Part shown: positions 16,546 through 24,760 of the stretch, in pieces
Numbering within the stretch: the first letter of the stretch is position 1
How the letters are laid out: the number at the start of each line of letters is the position of its first letter
Assembly (NCBI GenBank): GCA_902768335.1
Contig: CACXKR010000007.1
Location: forward strand, 1 to 50,250
Length of the DNA stretch: 50,250 nt
Direction: 5' to 3'
Source: an uncultured Erysipelotrichaceae bacterium
Lineage (GTDB): Bacteria; Bacillota_I; Bacilli_A; RFN20; CAG-826
Program-made: the position numbers and the translations under genes
The notes under the pieces: generated by a model
The model's input: the letters and a program-made list of their open reading frames with translations, nothing else
What the model was told of the DNA's origin: nothing
Databases searched by the model: none

Positions 16546-16565
16546 TGTAAAGAAAAATTTACATC
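16544..16565. promoter_or_regulatory. Perfect 8-base inverted repeat between ECF gene and nagB
   Basis: GATGTAAA (16544-16551) and TTTACATC (16558-16565), overlapping the ECF stop codon and ending 18 bases before the nagB -35. No immediate T-tract follows (a T-run starts about 12 bases later), so it is either a weak terminator or an operator for nagB. Confidence 0.55.
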
Positions 16566-16583
16566 GAAAAATGCAGTTTTTTG

Positions 16584-16612
16584 TTGACTAATATTTTCAT
16601 TATATTTATAAC
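16584..16612 (+). promoter_or_regulatory. nagB promoter
   Basis: TTGACT (16584-16589), 17-base spacer, TATAAC (16607-16612). Confidence 0.7.
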
Positions 16613-16637
16613 TTTTTTATCGAAGGAGAAAATGCAA

Positions 16638-17360
16638 ATGAAAGTTGTTGTTGGTAGTAACGACAAGATTTCAAAGCTCATCGCTGAAGATTTTATTAAT
16701 GTCGTTAACAAAAAAGAAAATGCCGTTTTAGGTCTCGCTACAGGTACATCGCCATTACAGGTGTACGCTAATCTAGTGAAGGCCAACAAAGAAGGACGCG
16801 TTTCATTTAAGAAATGCACAACCTTTAATTTAGATGAATATGTCGGTTTAGAAGGAACCCACAATCAATCATATCGCTATTTCATGAATGAAAATCTCTT
16901 CAATCACATCGATATCGATAAAAAGAACACAAATGTGTTACTTGGTGTTGGAGATTATAAGAAATTCATGAATCAATACGATGATATGATCGCTAAAGCT
17001 GGGGGAATTGATATTCAAATCCTCGGTATTGGTAGCGATGGCCATATCGCCTTTAATGAACCAGGCACTTCTTTTGATTCACTCACCCATGAAACAGAAT
17101 TAACCGAGCAAACTATCAAAGATAATTCGCGTTTATTTAACGATATCAGCGAAGTTCCAACTCGTGCGGTTACCATGGGCTTAAAGTCCATCATGAACGC
17201 GAGAAAGATCGTTCTTATCGCCACAGGTAAAAACAAGGCTAAAGCCGTTTACGGCTTAATCAAAGGTCCAATCAGTGAAGATATGCCTTGTTCCATTCTT
17301 CAAAAACATAAAGACGTCACAGTCTATGTTGATGAAGATGCTTATAGTTTAGTGAAATAA
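16638..17360 (+). CDS. nagB: Glucosamine-6-phosphate deaminase
   Basis: About 240 residues. Converts glucosamine-6-phosphate to fructose-6-phosphate and ammonia, feeding amino sugars into glycolysis. Family motifs: LGLATGTSPLQVYANLV near residue 30, TFNLDEYVGL near 60 with the active-site Asp, and GIGSDGHIAFNEPG near 130 with the catalytic His. I chose ATG 16638 because AAGGAG at 16623-16628 is 9 bases upstream; ATG 16632 is only 3 bases away from it. It is transcribed from its own promoter and closed by a terminator. No nagA is adjacent. Confidence 0.93.
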   Translation: MKVVVGSNDKISKLIAEDFINVVNKKENAVLGLATGTSPLQVYANLVKANKEGRVSFKKCTTFNLDEYVGLEGTHNQSYRYFMNENLFNHIDIDKKNTNVLLGVGDYKKFMNQYDDMIAKAGGIDIQILGIGSDGHIAFNEPGTSFDSLTHETELTEQTIKDNSRLFNDISEVPTRAVTMGLKSIMNARKIVLIATGKNKAKAVYGLIKGPISEDMPCSILQKHKDVTVYVDEDAYSLVK

Positions 17361-17372
17361 ATTGACAACATT

Positions 17373-17401
17373 AACCACCTGATTAATATGGGTGGTTTTT
17401 C
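17373..17401 (+). terminator. Terminator of nagB
   Basis: AACCACC (17373-17379) pairs with GGTGGTT (17391-17397), with a T-run at 17396-17400. Confidence 0.85.
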
Positions 17402-17467
17402 GTTGCCTAAAACATATCAAAATGTTAGTAAAAATATAGAAAAGGTATATTAAAATATCTAAAACAA

Positions 17468-17495
17468 TTGAATTATAGGACAAATTAGGTAGAAT
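17468..17495 (+). promoter_or_regulatory. Promoter of DUF3990/HTH operon, leaderless
   Basis: TTGAAT (17468-17473), 16-base spacer, TAGAAT (17490-17495). ATG 17502 is 6 bases after the -10 and has no ribosome-binding site. A partly symmetric 18-base AT-rich sequence (AGGTATATTAAAATATCT, 17443-17460, 14 of 18 positions symmetric) lies just upstream and could be an operator for the HTH protein; that is conjecture. Confidence 0.65.
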
Positions 17496-17501
17496 ATAGA
17501 T

Positions 17502-18164
17502 ATGAGCTACAAAATCATCTATCACGGCAGTGATCAAGTTATCGAAAAACCAGTTTTTCATTACGAAGGTTCAAACCAACATAATGACTATGGATTAGGC
17601 TTTTATTGCACTCAAAACCTCGATATGGCGAAAGAATGGGCGAATCGAAATACGAGAAGCGGATTTGCAAATAAATATCAAATTAATGAAAGAGGTCTAA
17701 AGATTCTTGATCTAACTGATAAAAATAAATATTCGGTTTTAAATTGGATTGCAATTTTGCTTCATAATCGTGAATTATCCGATATCGATCGCATCGAATA
17801 TAAAGATGTCTTGGATTATATAGAACAATATTACATAGATACATCATTATATGATGTTGTCATCGGATATCGTGCGGACGATGCTTATTTTAGATTCCCT
17901 TTAATGTTTATTCGAAATGTTTTAACTTTTGAAAAATTAGAACAAATTTATTTGCTTGGAAATCTTGGCAAGCAATATGTCTTAATAAGCCAAAAAGCTT
18001 TTGATCACCTACGATTTGTGGACACTATATCGGTCGAACCCATCTATTATGAAAGATATCGTCGCCGCAAAGACGCTGCCGACAATTCATATCGAGAACT
18101 TGAATTATTTGAAAGAAGTAGCCTAGGCAAACGAGCAAGAGATTTAATGAGGGAAAAGAAATGA
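17502..18164 (+). CDS. DUF3990 protein, ADP-ribosyltransferase-like fold; possible toxin
   Basis: A 220-residue protein of the DUF3990 type. The N-terminus IIYHGSDQVIEKPVF followed by NDYGLGFYCTQNLDMAKEWA is the family signature and matches the ADP-ribosyltransferase-like clan (HG near residue 8, then a GFY block near 33). The middle includes DVVIGYRADDAYF near 115-130 and QYVLISQKAF near 160; the last 40 residues are basic and Arg-rich. Its stop overlaps the start of a helix-turn-helix gene by four bases. DUF3990 proteins often sit in toxin-antitoxin-like pairs, so this is a good candidate for the effector half of such a module; ADP-ribosylation has not been shown and the catalytic residues cannot be assigned here. 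The mRNA is probably leaderless. Confidence 0.75.
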   Translation: MSYKIIYHGSDQVIEKPVFHYEGSNQHNDYGLGFYCTQNLDMAKEWANRNTRSGFANKYQINERGLKILDLTDKNKYSVLNWIAILLHNRELSDIDRIEYKDVLDYIEQYYIDTSLYDVVIGYRADDAYFRFPLMFIRNVLTFEKLEQIYLLGNLGKQYVLISQKAFDHLRFVDTISVEPIYYERYRRRKDAADNSYRELELFERSSLGKRARDLMREKK

Positions 18165-19186
18165 TTAAAGCTTTTTATCAAGAAGATATCGTTAATCGCT
18201 TAGGCGCGATCTTCACTTATGGCTTAAATAAGTCATATTCTTTTAAAGCCATCGAAGAAAAAGTTGCAGCGACTTATTTTATAGATAGACTCGAGAATAA
18301 CGAATATGATATCGAATCAAAAATTGAAGAAATTGTTGAAGAAACATTTAATATAAAATTAAATGAAACTGTTGATATTTCTTTTAAAGGCCTCTTTATA
18401 GCAGAGTCATATTTTAAATTGTTTCTCTTTTTTAATCGTAGTTTTGAATATCTATTTTTATATTGGCCATTAGAGGAATTCGTTAATAAATATAGCCTCT
18501 ATCACGAGATGGATTTTTCAAATCTAAGAAAAGATTTTGATTTAAAAAGACAACAAACCTCTTTACTTAAGAAGCTGTGTTTAGAAAGACATATTAAATT
18601 AAGTGAAATTTCCAAATTAACAGGTCTAAATATCAATACTTTAAAACGTTACAACGAATCTGATAAATATTTAAACGTTGCTTCTTATGAAACAATTCAT
18701 CGTTTGTCATCTTTGTTTAAGGTTAAAGAGAATATCTTTTCTTCTAACTTAAATGTCTATCTAGACCAATCAATCTATTTAAGTGACAAATCAAATGATG
18801 ATTATCGAAATTATCTAGGTTTATATTATGCGAATTATTTCGATTCAAGAATAAATGAAAAAGAGGCTACATACGATAAGAAGAATAACTGTTTTATTTT
18901 AAAAGATGCAACCAAGCTAAAAGTAATGGTGGAGGATCCAAATAATTTAAAACTTTCTAGCACCTCCTCTATGGCGGGAAAAGACACTTATTTAGTTATC
19001 ATTCGCTCCAGTTTATACGATGAAAAAATGGGTTTCGAATATCTAAAAGATATTAATGCTATGGAAGTTATGATTATCACTCAAGAAAATGTCTATCTTT
19101 TAAAGAAAGGCCAAAAAAAGGAAATAACCGATACGATAAATCGTTCTTTAATCGTTAGAGCAAAACAATCCAGTTTAAAGAAATAA
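18161..19186 (+). CDS. Helix-turn-helix protein paired with DUF3990; possible antitoxin/regulator
   Basis: A 341-residue protein overlapping the DUF3990 stop by ATGA, implying translational coupling. Residues ~140-200 hold an XRE-like helix-turn-helix (LKKLCLERHIKLSEISKLTG followed by INTLKRYNESD, then YETIHRLSSLFKV). The N-terminal ~135 residues are helical and acidic (EEKVAATYFIDRLENNEYD region) and could wrap the partner protein. The C-terminal ~140 residues are a mixed alpha/beta region with no family recognised (TYLVIIRSSLYDEKMGFEYL, MEVMIITQENVYLLKK). Most antitoxins are much shorter; a three-part protein of this size is unusual. Known facts: HTH antitoxins commonly autorepress their operon. 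Inference: this protein neutralises and regulates the DUF3990 protein. Confidence 0.7.
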   Translation: MIKAFYQEDIVNRLGAIFTYGLNKSYSFKAIEEKVAATYFIDRLENNEYDIESKIEEIVEETFNIKLNETVDISFKGLFIAESYFKLFLFFNRSFEYLFLYWPLEEFVNKYSLYHEMDFSNLRKDFDLKRQQTSLLKKLCLERHIKLSEISKLTGLNINTLKRYNESDKYLNVASYETIHRLSSLFKVKENIFSSNLNVYLDQSIYLSDKSNDDYRNYLGLYYANYFDSRINEKEATYDKKNNCFILKDATKLKVMVEDPNNLKLSSTSSMAGKDTYLVIIRSSLYDEKMGFEYLKDINAMEVMIITQENVYLLKKGQKKEITDTINRSLIVRAKQSSLKK

Positions 19187-19218
19187 TACTTATGATTATT
19201 TCCTCATAAAATGCTTTA

Positions 19219-19247
19219 TTGTATTTTTGAGAACATATTTGTAAAAT
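19219..19247 (+). promoter_or_regulatory. Promoter of membrane protein gene 19274
   Basis: TTGTAT (19219-19224), 17-base spacer, TAAAAT (19242-19247), then AGAGG as ribosome-binding site 9 bases before ATG 19274. Confidence 0.7.
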
Positions 19248-19273
19248 AAATATGTATTAAAGAGGTTAACAAG

Positions 19274-19792
19274 ATGAAAAAATTCCTTAAATGTTTCAAA
19301 AACTTTAAATTAACTGCTTTGATTGAAGCCTGCGCTGGAGTAGTCTCCATCGTTGCATCAATTGTTATTCTCATCCTTCATCAAACAGTTTTCTCTAGAG
19401 ACTTTGGTACTCCTGAAAAACCAAAGATTGTTACTTATACCGGTTTCTATAATCAACCGATTATTGGAATGGTTTTCTTCTTGTCTGCAATATTTGTTAT
19501 CATCTTCGGTATCGTTACCGTCTATACCGCTTATCCTTTCTTATTTAAGAAAGATCAAAAACTTGAACCAAAGAAAATCATCACTTGGTGGGGCGTTACT
19601 ACTGGTGGATTTGGTTTAATTACCGCAATCTTCACCTTCGTTATGGCGTTCAATCAAGCAAGCAATACCAGTATGGTCAAACATCACACTGTTGGTTTAA
19701 TTGTTACCGCAATCTTCTTGCTTCTTGCGACAATCGTTCAATTATTGATGATTGCTCCTCGCCTCATGGTGAGAATTGAAAAAGATAAATAA
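19274..19792 (+). CDS. Four-helix membrane protein, unknown function
   Basis: A 172-residue protein with hydrophobic segments near 14-34, 62-85, 101-122 and 135-160, and a basic N-terminus (MKKFLKCFKNFK). Between the first two segments is an exposed, charged loop (FSRDFGTPEKPKIVTYTG). It is monocistronic, with its own promoter and terminator. It resembles the convergent 146-residue protein at 19961-20401 in size and helix number but not clearly in sequence. No family recognised. Confidence 0.65.
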   Translation: MKKFLKCFKNFKLTALIEACAGVVSIVASIVILILHQTVFSRDFGTPEKPKIVTYTGFYNQPIIGMVFFLSAIFVIIFGIVTVYTAYPFLFKKDQKLEPKKIITWWGVTTGGFGLITAIFTFVMAFNQASNTSMVKHHTVGLIVTAIFLLLATIVQLLMIAPRLMVRIEKDK

Positions 19793-19810
19793 TTAGCACA
19801 ATCAAAAATT

Positions 19811-19834
19811 AGCCTTCCTAGTGAAGGCTTTTTT
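19811..19834 (+). terminator. Terminator of membrane protein gene 19274
   Basis: AGCCTTC (19811-19817), 5-base loop, GAAGGCT (19823-19829), then TTTTT. Confidence 0.88.
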
Positions 19835-19909
19835 GCTCTAGTAAATAGATGTAGAGACATTTATTTATGCGTCTATTCTTACCTATAAATATATAAAGAA
19901 TAAGAGGAT

Positions 19910-19938
19910 AAAAAAAGACCTTCACATAAGTGAAGATC
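19910..19938 (-). terminator. Terminator of minus-strand membrane protein gene
   Basis: On the minus strand, CTTCAC (19935-19930) pairs with GTGAAG (19925-19920) around a 4-base loop, followed by seven T (19916-19910). Confidence 0.85.
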
Positions 19939-19960
19939 ATTTTCTAAATTAATAATTAAG

Positions 19961-20401
19961 TTATTTCTTTTCTGGAAGGAAACCAACGCAGGCACCTAAT
20001 AAATCAAGACCACCTGCAACGAATACTAAGACGATCATTGCGATAAATGAAGAAGTCTTATGATATAAGCTAGCGTTAATACCAGTGTAGACAGATCCTG
20101 GAGTGAGAAGGAACATCACACCAGCACCAATGAACATTAAACCAACTAATGCCATTAAGAATTTTGAGAATCTAAATGGGATTAAAGCTACTAAACCAAA
20201 GAATGCTCCAACGCAGAGTAGGAAGAATCCGACAACACCGATTGTTGAGACACCCTTGATGGTCCAAACGAGTTGATACCAGTTACCGCGTCCAGCAGTT
20301 TCTTGGATAAAATAAACTGCAGAATTAGAACCTAAACCAAAGGTTACACCGACTAAGATTAAAGCGATTAAACCAATGACAGGAAGAATAAATTTTTTCA
20401 T
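19961..20401 (-). CDS. Four-helix membrane protein, unknown function
   Basis: A 146-residue protein, Gly/Phe/Leu-rich, with hydrophobic segments near 4-22, 49-75, 83-100 and 118-140. GGAG lies about 12 bases before the ATG on the minus strand, and a good promoter is upstream. It ends in FLPEKK. The WYQLVWTIKGVSTIG segment near 42-56 is amphipathic. No family recognised. Convergent with the similar-sized membrane protein at 19274. Confidence 0.65.
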   Translation of the reverse strand: MKKFILPVIGLIALILVGVTFGLGSNSAVYFIQETAGRGNWYQLVWTIKGVSTIGVVGFFLLCVGAFFGLVALIPFRFSKFLMALVGLMFIGAGVMFLLTPGSVYTGINASLYHKTSSFIAMIVLVFVAGGLDLLGACVGFLPEKK

Positions 20402-20436
20402 CTTAATTGTTCTCCTTTTCTAGAAAAGCACGATAA

Positions 20437-20465
20437 ATTATAGATAACATTTCTCACTTATGCAA
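20437..20465 (-). promoter_or_regulatory. Promoter of minus-strand membrane protein gene
   Basis: On the minus strand TTGCAT (20465-20460), 17-base spacer, perfect TATAAT (20442-20437). Confidence 0.75.
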
Positions 20466-20492
20466 GATAAGAAAGGAAAATCGTTTGTTTTG

Positions 20493-20557
20493 ATTGAAAA
20501 AATACTTATTTCAATCCAAGAGAATTATTGATTATTATTGACGATTTAAATCGTCAA
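20493..20557. promoter_or_regulatory. Dyads in the 345-base gap before rimP
   Basis: The gap 20402-20746 holds no gene. It contains a dyad GATTGAAA/TTTCAATC around a 9-base loop (20493-20517) and a perfect 20-base palindrome TTGACGATTTAAATCGTCAA (20538-20557), without a T-tract. The palindrome is about 80 bases upstream of the rimP -35 and about 75 bases upstream of the opposite promoter's -35, so it could serve either. I see nothing else in 20560-20635. Confidence 0.55.
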
Positions 20558-20639
20558 ACTCGTTAGTTTTCGTTACTACTTTTTCCTCTCTAATCCCTTC
20601 AGTATTTCCATCTTAAATGCCTAACTTTAGAAAAAATAT

Positions 20640-20668
20640 TTGCACATGTTTGATAAATACTTTATAGT
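20640..20668 (+). promoter_or_regulatory. Promoter of the rimP-nusA-infB-rbfA operon
   Basis: TTGCAC (20640-20645), 17-base spacer, TATAGT (20663-20668). Predicted start is near 20675, giving a leader of about 70 bases. Confidence 0.65.
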
Positions 20669-20692
20669 ATTAATGCTCGACTTGTCGGGCGA

Positions 20693-20726
20693 ACTCTTAT
20701 TCTTAAGAGTGGCGATTGCCACTCTT
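20693..20726 (+). promoter_or_regulatory. Two mutually exclusive hairpins in the rimP leader
   Basis: Hairpin 1 pairs ACTCTTA (20693-20699) with TAAGAGT (20704-20710). Hairpin 2 pairs AAGAGTGGC (20705-20713) with GCCACTCTT (20718-20726), perfect over nine pairs. Both need AAGAGT, so only one can form. Hairpin 2 is followed by a weak T-run (TAGTTTATT) and then the ribosome-binding site AAGGAG at 20736-20741. This resembles an attenuator; NusA autoregulation of its own operon is known in other bacteria, and applying it here is inference. Confidence 0.55.
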
Positions 20727-20746
20727 TAGTTTATTAAGGAGCTTAT

Positions 20747-21208
20747 ATGGGAATTGAAGAAAGCGTTAAAAACTTAGTGGAAAAGCCAATTATGGCTTTA
20801 GGCTACGACAAAATCGAAGTTAAATACGTCAAAGAATTCGGAACTCAATATCTTCGTATCCTCGTCGATAGAGACGATGTTATCGATTTAGAAGATATCG
20901 TTAAAGTTAATGATTTAGTCTCTCCACTTCTTGATGAAGCAGATCTAATTCAAAGCGAATATGTTCTTGACGTCACTAGTTTTGGAGCAGAAAAACCAAT
21001 CGAAGTTTCTAAACTTGAAAAATACGTTGGTAAATACATTAATGTTCATCTTTCTAACCCATATAAAGGACTTAATTATGTTGAAGGCGATTTAGCCGAA
21101 GTAACTAAGGATGAGATCACTCTTCTATTTAAAGATAAGACACGTACAATTAAAGCAATTTTAAATAGAAAAGATATCGACAAAGCGAGACTTGCAATCA
21201 AATTTTAA
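20747..21208 (+). CDS. rimP: Ribosome maturation factor RimP
   Basis: A 153-residue protein needed for 30S subunit maturation. The family signature is seen as LVEKPIMALGYDKIEVKYVKE at the N-terminus, LRILVDRDDVIDLEDIVKVNDLVSPLLDE (the Asp-rich core), and YVLDVTSFGAEKPI, where most members read LEVSSPGLDRPL; the altered residues still fit the loop. The C-terminal half is the SH3-like domain with DEITLLFKDKTRTI. It heads the classical rimP-nusA-infB-rbfA operon; AAGGAG precedes the ATG. Confidence 0.92.
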   Translation: MGIEESVKNLVEKPIMALGYDKIEVKYVKEFGTQYLRILVDRDDVIDLEDIVKVNDLVSPLLDEADLIQSEYVLDVTSFGAEKPIEVSKLEKYVGKYINVHLSNPYKGLNYVEGDLAEVTKDEITLLFKDKTRTIKAILNRKDIDKARLAIKF

Positions 21209-21223
21209 TAAGGAGAATAAGAA

Positions 21224-22879
21224 ATGGATGCAAAAGTATTTATGGAGGCTCTCGATGAAATCGAGGCTACCAAGGGCATTTCTAAGCAATCAGTTTTAGA
21301 AGCCTTAAAAGAAGCACTTCGCAAAGCTCTTGAAAAGAACCTTTTCGGTGGTGCTTATGAAGGAAGCGATATTCGCGTTGAAATTAGCGAAGATCCCGCT
21401 TCAATCGAAATGAAATATGTTCGTAAAATTGTTGAAGGAGAAGTCGAAGACGATTTCTTAGAAATTTCTCTTGAAGACGCTAACAAGAATAAGAAAGGCA
21501 AAAAGTATGTCGCTGGGGACGAATATGTTCAATATATTAAGCCAGAAGAAATGGCACGTTTAACAGCATTAACTGTTAAATCTGTCTTAAGACAAAAATT
21601 AGCCGAAGCCGAAAAACAAAACCTTTATGAAACTCACAAAGACAAAATCGGTGAGATGATCACTGGTACTGTTGAAAAATGTGATGATCGCGGCGCAATT
21701 GTTAATATTGGTCGCTCCTCACTTTATTTAACCCGTAAAGATTTAATCGGCGATGAAATGTTTGATGCTGGTGCATCAGTTAGACTTTATGTTAGCGATG
21801 TTTCAAGCGGTGAACAAGGTAAGAGCCCAATGGTCAAAGTTTCCCGTTCTGATCCTGGATTTTTACGTCGTCTCTTCGAGGAAGAGGTTAGAGAAATCTA
21901 TGATGGCACAGTCATCATCAAATCTTTAGCACGTGAAGCTGGTATTAGATCTAAAGTTGCGGTTTATAGCAACGATCCAAACGTCGACTCTGTCGGTGCC
22001 TGTATCGGTGTCAATGGTTCTGCCATTCAAAAAATCATCGCTCAACTTGGTAATAGCCGCGATAAAGAAAAAATCGATATTATTTCCTATTCTCCTAATG
22101 ATTATTTATTTATTATTGATGCCCTTAGACCTGCAACTGTCTTAAAGATTGGTATCTATGAAAACGAAGAAGGTAAGAAATGTGCTACCGTCATCGTTCC
22201 GGATGGACAATCTTCTTTAGCGGTTGGTCGTAAAGGTGCTAATGTACGTGTCGCCTGTAAATTAACTGGTTATAAGATTGATATCTTAGAAGAAAGCCAC
22301 GAAGCTGAAGCAAGCGTTGCTCTTAAGAGTGTTGAACAAGTTCAACAAGAAGAAAAAGAAAGAGCTCAAAAAGAAAAATACGAAAACTATCTTGCTAAGA
22401 TTAAAGCTAGTAGAGCGGAAGAAGTTTCTAATAGTGCAACGACTGCAGGTGTTGAAAAAGCTAAACCACAAAAGATTCTTGATGAAGAAATTAAAGAAGA
22501 AGTTAAGTCTGAAGAAGTCAAACCTCTTGAAGAAGAGAAAGCTCCTGAAGTGGAAGAAACCCCAGTTGTTAAACCAACCGTGGTTAAGACCACAACAACT
22601 CTTGCTTCTTTAGAAGCATCTCTTGAATCTGATAAGAAGAAAGAAGAATTTAAAGCTACTCAAAAGACTAGCAAACGTCCACGTAAGATTACCGAAGACG
22701 AAGTTAAACACGAGGAAGAAAAAGAAGAAGTCAAGAAACCACTTCAACCTCAAATGGAAATCTACACCAAAGAGGAACTCGAAGAACTCGAAAACGAGGA
22801 ACTCTATGAAGAAGATGACTACGAAGATGAAGAAATCGACTTCGATGATTTCGATAAATATTACGACGACGAAAATTAA
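21224..22879 (+). CDS. nusA: Transcription factor NusA with long acidic C-terminal tail
   Basis: A 551-residue protein. Residues 1-130 form the RNA polymerase-binding domain (MDAKVFMEALDEIEATKG), about 140-205 the S1 domain (GEMITGTVEKCDDRGAIVNI), then KH1 and KH2 (AREAGIRSKVAVYSNDPNVD, GQSSLAVGRKGANVRVACKL). The core ends near residue 370 like Bacillus NusA; beyond it is a ~180-residue Lys/Glu-rich low-complexity tail ending in a Asp/Glu/Tyr block (YEEDDYEDEEIDFDDFDKYY). It controls pausing, termination and antitermination. The tail may mimic nucleic acid or bind ribosomal partners; that is unproven. Genes usually found after nusA in Bacillus (ylxR, ylxQ) are absent. Confidence 0.93.
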   Translation: MDAKVFMEALDEIEATKGISKQSVLEALKEALRKALEKNLFGGAYEGSDIRVEISEDPASIEMKYVRKIVEGEVEDDFLEISLEDANKNKKGKKYVAGDEYVQYIKPEEMARLTALTVKSVLRQKLAEAEKQNLYETHKDKIGEMITGTVEKCDDRGAIVNIGRSSLYLTRKDLIGDEMFDAGASVRLYVSDVSSGEQGKSPMVKVSRSDPGFLRRLFEEEVREIYDGTVIIKSLAREAGIRSKVAVYSNDPNVDSVGACIGVNGSAIQKIIAQLGNSRDKEKIDIISYSPNDYLFIIDALRPATVLKIGIYENEEGKKCATVIVPDGQSSLAVGRKGANVRVACKLTGYKIDILEESHEAEASVALKSVEQVQQEEKERAQKEKYENYLAKIKASRAEEVSNSATTAGVEKAKPQKILDEEIKEEVKSEEVKPLEEEKAPEVEETPVVKPTVVKTTTTLASLEASLESDKKKEEFKATQKTSKRPRKITEDEVKHEEEKEEVKKPLQPQMEIYTKEELEELENEELYEEDDYEDEEIDFDDFDKYYDDEN

Positions 22880-22927
22880 TTATTCTTTATTTATTAATTA
22901 AGGGTTTATCCCTAGAAAGGTGGTTTT

Positions 22928-24760
22928 ATGGGTAAATATAACGATAATAGACGCGCTAACATTCCTAGCAAGAATACAAAGAAAGACGGCCTTAATAAAG
23001 TCAATAATGGTGTCTTTGTTTACACCCGCAATATGAGCGTTGGTGAACTTGCCAAAGAATTAGGCATTAACGTCAATGAAATTATTAAATTTCTTTTCCT
23101 AGAAAAGAAGATGATGGTTACAATCAACCAAACTCTCGATGATGAAGCGATTGGTTTAATCTGCTTACAATTCGGTTATGATTTCAAAAAAGAAAAGATC
23201 GTCAATGAGGAAAACTTTGAAGAAGTCGAAATCGTTGATAAACCTGAAGATTTACTTCCAAGAGCTCCTGTTGTCACCATCATGGGCCATGTCGACCATG
23301 GTAAAACCACCCTCATCGATGCCATTAGAAGTTCCCACCTTGTCGATAGTGAAGTTGGTGGTATTTCCCAAGCCATCGGTGCTTATCAAAAAGAAATCAA
23401 CGGTCAAAAGATCACCTTCTTAGACACTCCAGGACACGAAGCTTTCACTGCGATGCGTTCGCGTGGTGCTTCAGTCACCGATATCGTCGTTTTAGTGGTT
23501 GCTGCCGATGATGGAGTCATGCCTCAAACAATTGAAGCAATTAACCACGCTAAAGCAGCTAAAGTGCCAATAATCGTCGCTATCAATAAAATTGATAAAC
23601 CTGGAGCAGATCCAGAAAGAATCAAGACTGAACTCATGAATTACGATATCATCGCTGAAGAATATGGTGGTTCAAATATCTGTCTCGAAATTTCAGCGAA
23701 GAAAAATATTGGTATTAAAGAACTCCTTGAATCGATCCTTTTAGTAGCGGAAATGCAAGAGCTTAAAGCTAATCCTAATCGCTATGCGATTGGTACTGTT
23801 ATCGAAGCCAATCTAGATAAAGGCGAAGGTCCTAAAGCAACATTACTTGTTGAAAACGGCACACTTAATTTCCAAGACTATGTCGTCGTTGGAACTGCGT
23901 ATGGCAAAATTCGTAGGATGACTAACGAATATAAGAAGATTTTAAAAGAAGCTAAACCTTCTACACCTTGTTCAGTCATCGGTTTAAGTGAAGTTCCAAA
24001 TGCTGGTGATAAATTTATGGCGTTCCCAACTGAAAAACAAGCTAAAGAAATCGCTCAAAAACGTGCTTTAGCTAAGAAAGCCAATGAACAAAGTGAACAA
24101 GCTCAAGCTTCACTTGAGAAAATCTTCTCTAAAATCCATGAATCAAATGGTGAAGTTCAAGAAGTTAATATTATCTTAAAAGCAGATACGACTGGTTCAG
24201 CTGAAGCAGTTAAAGCCTCTTTAGATAAACTTTCAAATGAACAAGTTCATATTAATGTTATCCATTCTAGTGCTGGTGCTATCACTGAAAGTGATATTAT
24301 GTTAGCCCAAGCTTCTGGAGCCATCATTTATGGCTTCAATGTTCGTCCTGCCGCTATCATCAATCAAAAAGCAGAGCAAGCTGGTGTGGAAATCCGCCTC
24401 CATCGCATTATCTATGATTTAATTAATGAAATGGAAGATGCGATTAAAGGTATGTATAAGAAAGAGAAAGTCGAACAAGTTACAGGTCAAGCTGAAGTTC
24501 GCTCTTTAATCAAAATTTCTCATGTCGGTACCGTAGCTGGAAGCTATGTTACTAGTGGAGTTATTAAAGCCGGTGCTTCCGTCCGTGTTTTACGTGATGG
24601 AGTCATCGTCTACGAAGGTAAATTAAATTCTCTAAAGAGATTTAAAGATGACGCTAAAGAAGTTAAAGAAGGCTTTGAATGCGGTATGACAATTGAAAAC
24701 TTTAATGACCTCAAAGAATTAGATATCATCGAAGCCTATGAAATGGTGGAAGCAAAATAA
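22928..24760 (+). CDS. infB: Translation initiation factor IF-2
   Basis: A 610-residue GTPase that places initiator tRNA on the 30S subunit. A short N-terminal region with one IF2N-type segment ([20 protein letters not shown]) precedes the G domain: G1 [15 protein letters not shown] near residue 120, G3 [12 protein letters not shown]4 NKIDKP. Domains II-IV follow, including the C-terminal [20 protein letters not shown]. The N-terminus is short compared with Bacillus IF-2, as in reduced genomes. AAAGGTGG is the ribosome-binding site, 49 bases after nusA. Confidence 0.95.
   Translation: MGKYNDNRRANIPSKNTKKDGLNKVNNGVFVYTRNMSVGELAKELGINVNEIIKFLFLEKKMMVTINQTLDDEAIGLICLQFGYDFKKEKIVNEENFEEVEIVDKPEDLLPRAPVVTIMGHVDHGKTTLIDAIRSSHLVDSEVGGISQAIGAYQKEINGQKITFLDTPGHEAFTAMRSRGASVTDIVVLVVAADDGVMPQTIEAINHAKAAKVPIIVAINKIDKPGADPERIKTELMNYDIIAEEYGGSNICLEISAKKNIGIKELLESILLVAEMQELKANPNRYAIGTVIEANLDKGEGPKATLLVENGTLNFQDYVVVGTAYGKIRRMTNEYKKILKEAKPSTPCSVIGLSEVPNAGDKFMAFPTEKQAKEIAQKRALAKKANEQSEQAQASLEKIFSKIHESNGEVQEVNIILKADTTGSAEAVKASLDKLSNEQVHINVIHSSAGAITESDIMLAQASGAIIYGFNVRPAAIINQKAEQAGVEIRLHRIIYDLINEMEDAIKGMYKKEKVEQVTGQAEVRSLIKISHVGTVAGSYVTSGVIKAGASVRVLRDGVIVYEGKLNSLKRFKDDAKEVKEGFECGMTIENFNDLKELDIIEAYEMVEAK

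Noticed and set aside
22286-22901. Extra long open frames on both strands over the nusA 3' end
   Set aside because: They are by-products of the Lys/Glu-rich codons of the NusA tail; no start signals or recognisable proteins.
22879-22927. AGGG/CCCT mini-hairpin between nusA and infB as terminator
   Set aside because: Stem is only 4-5 pairs with no T-run; more likely chance.
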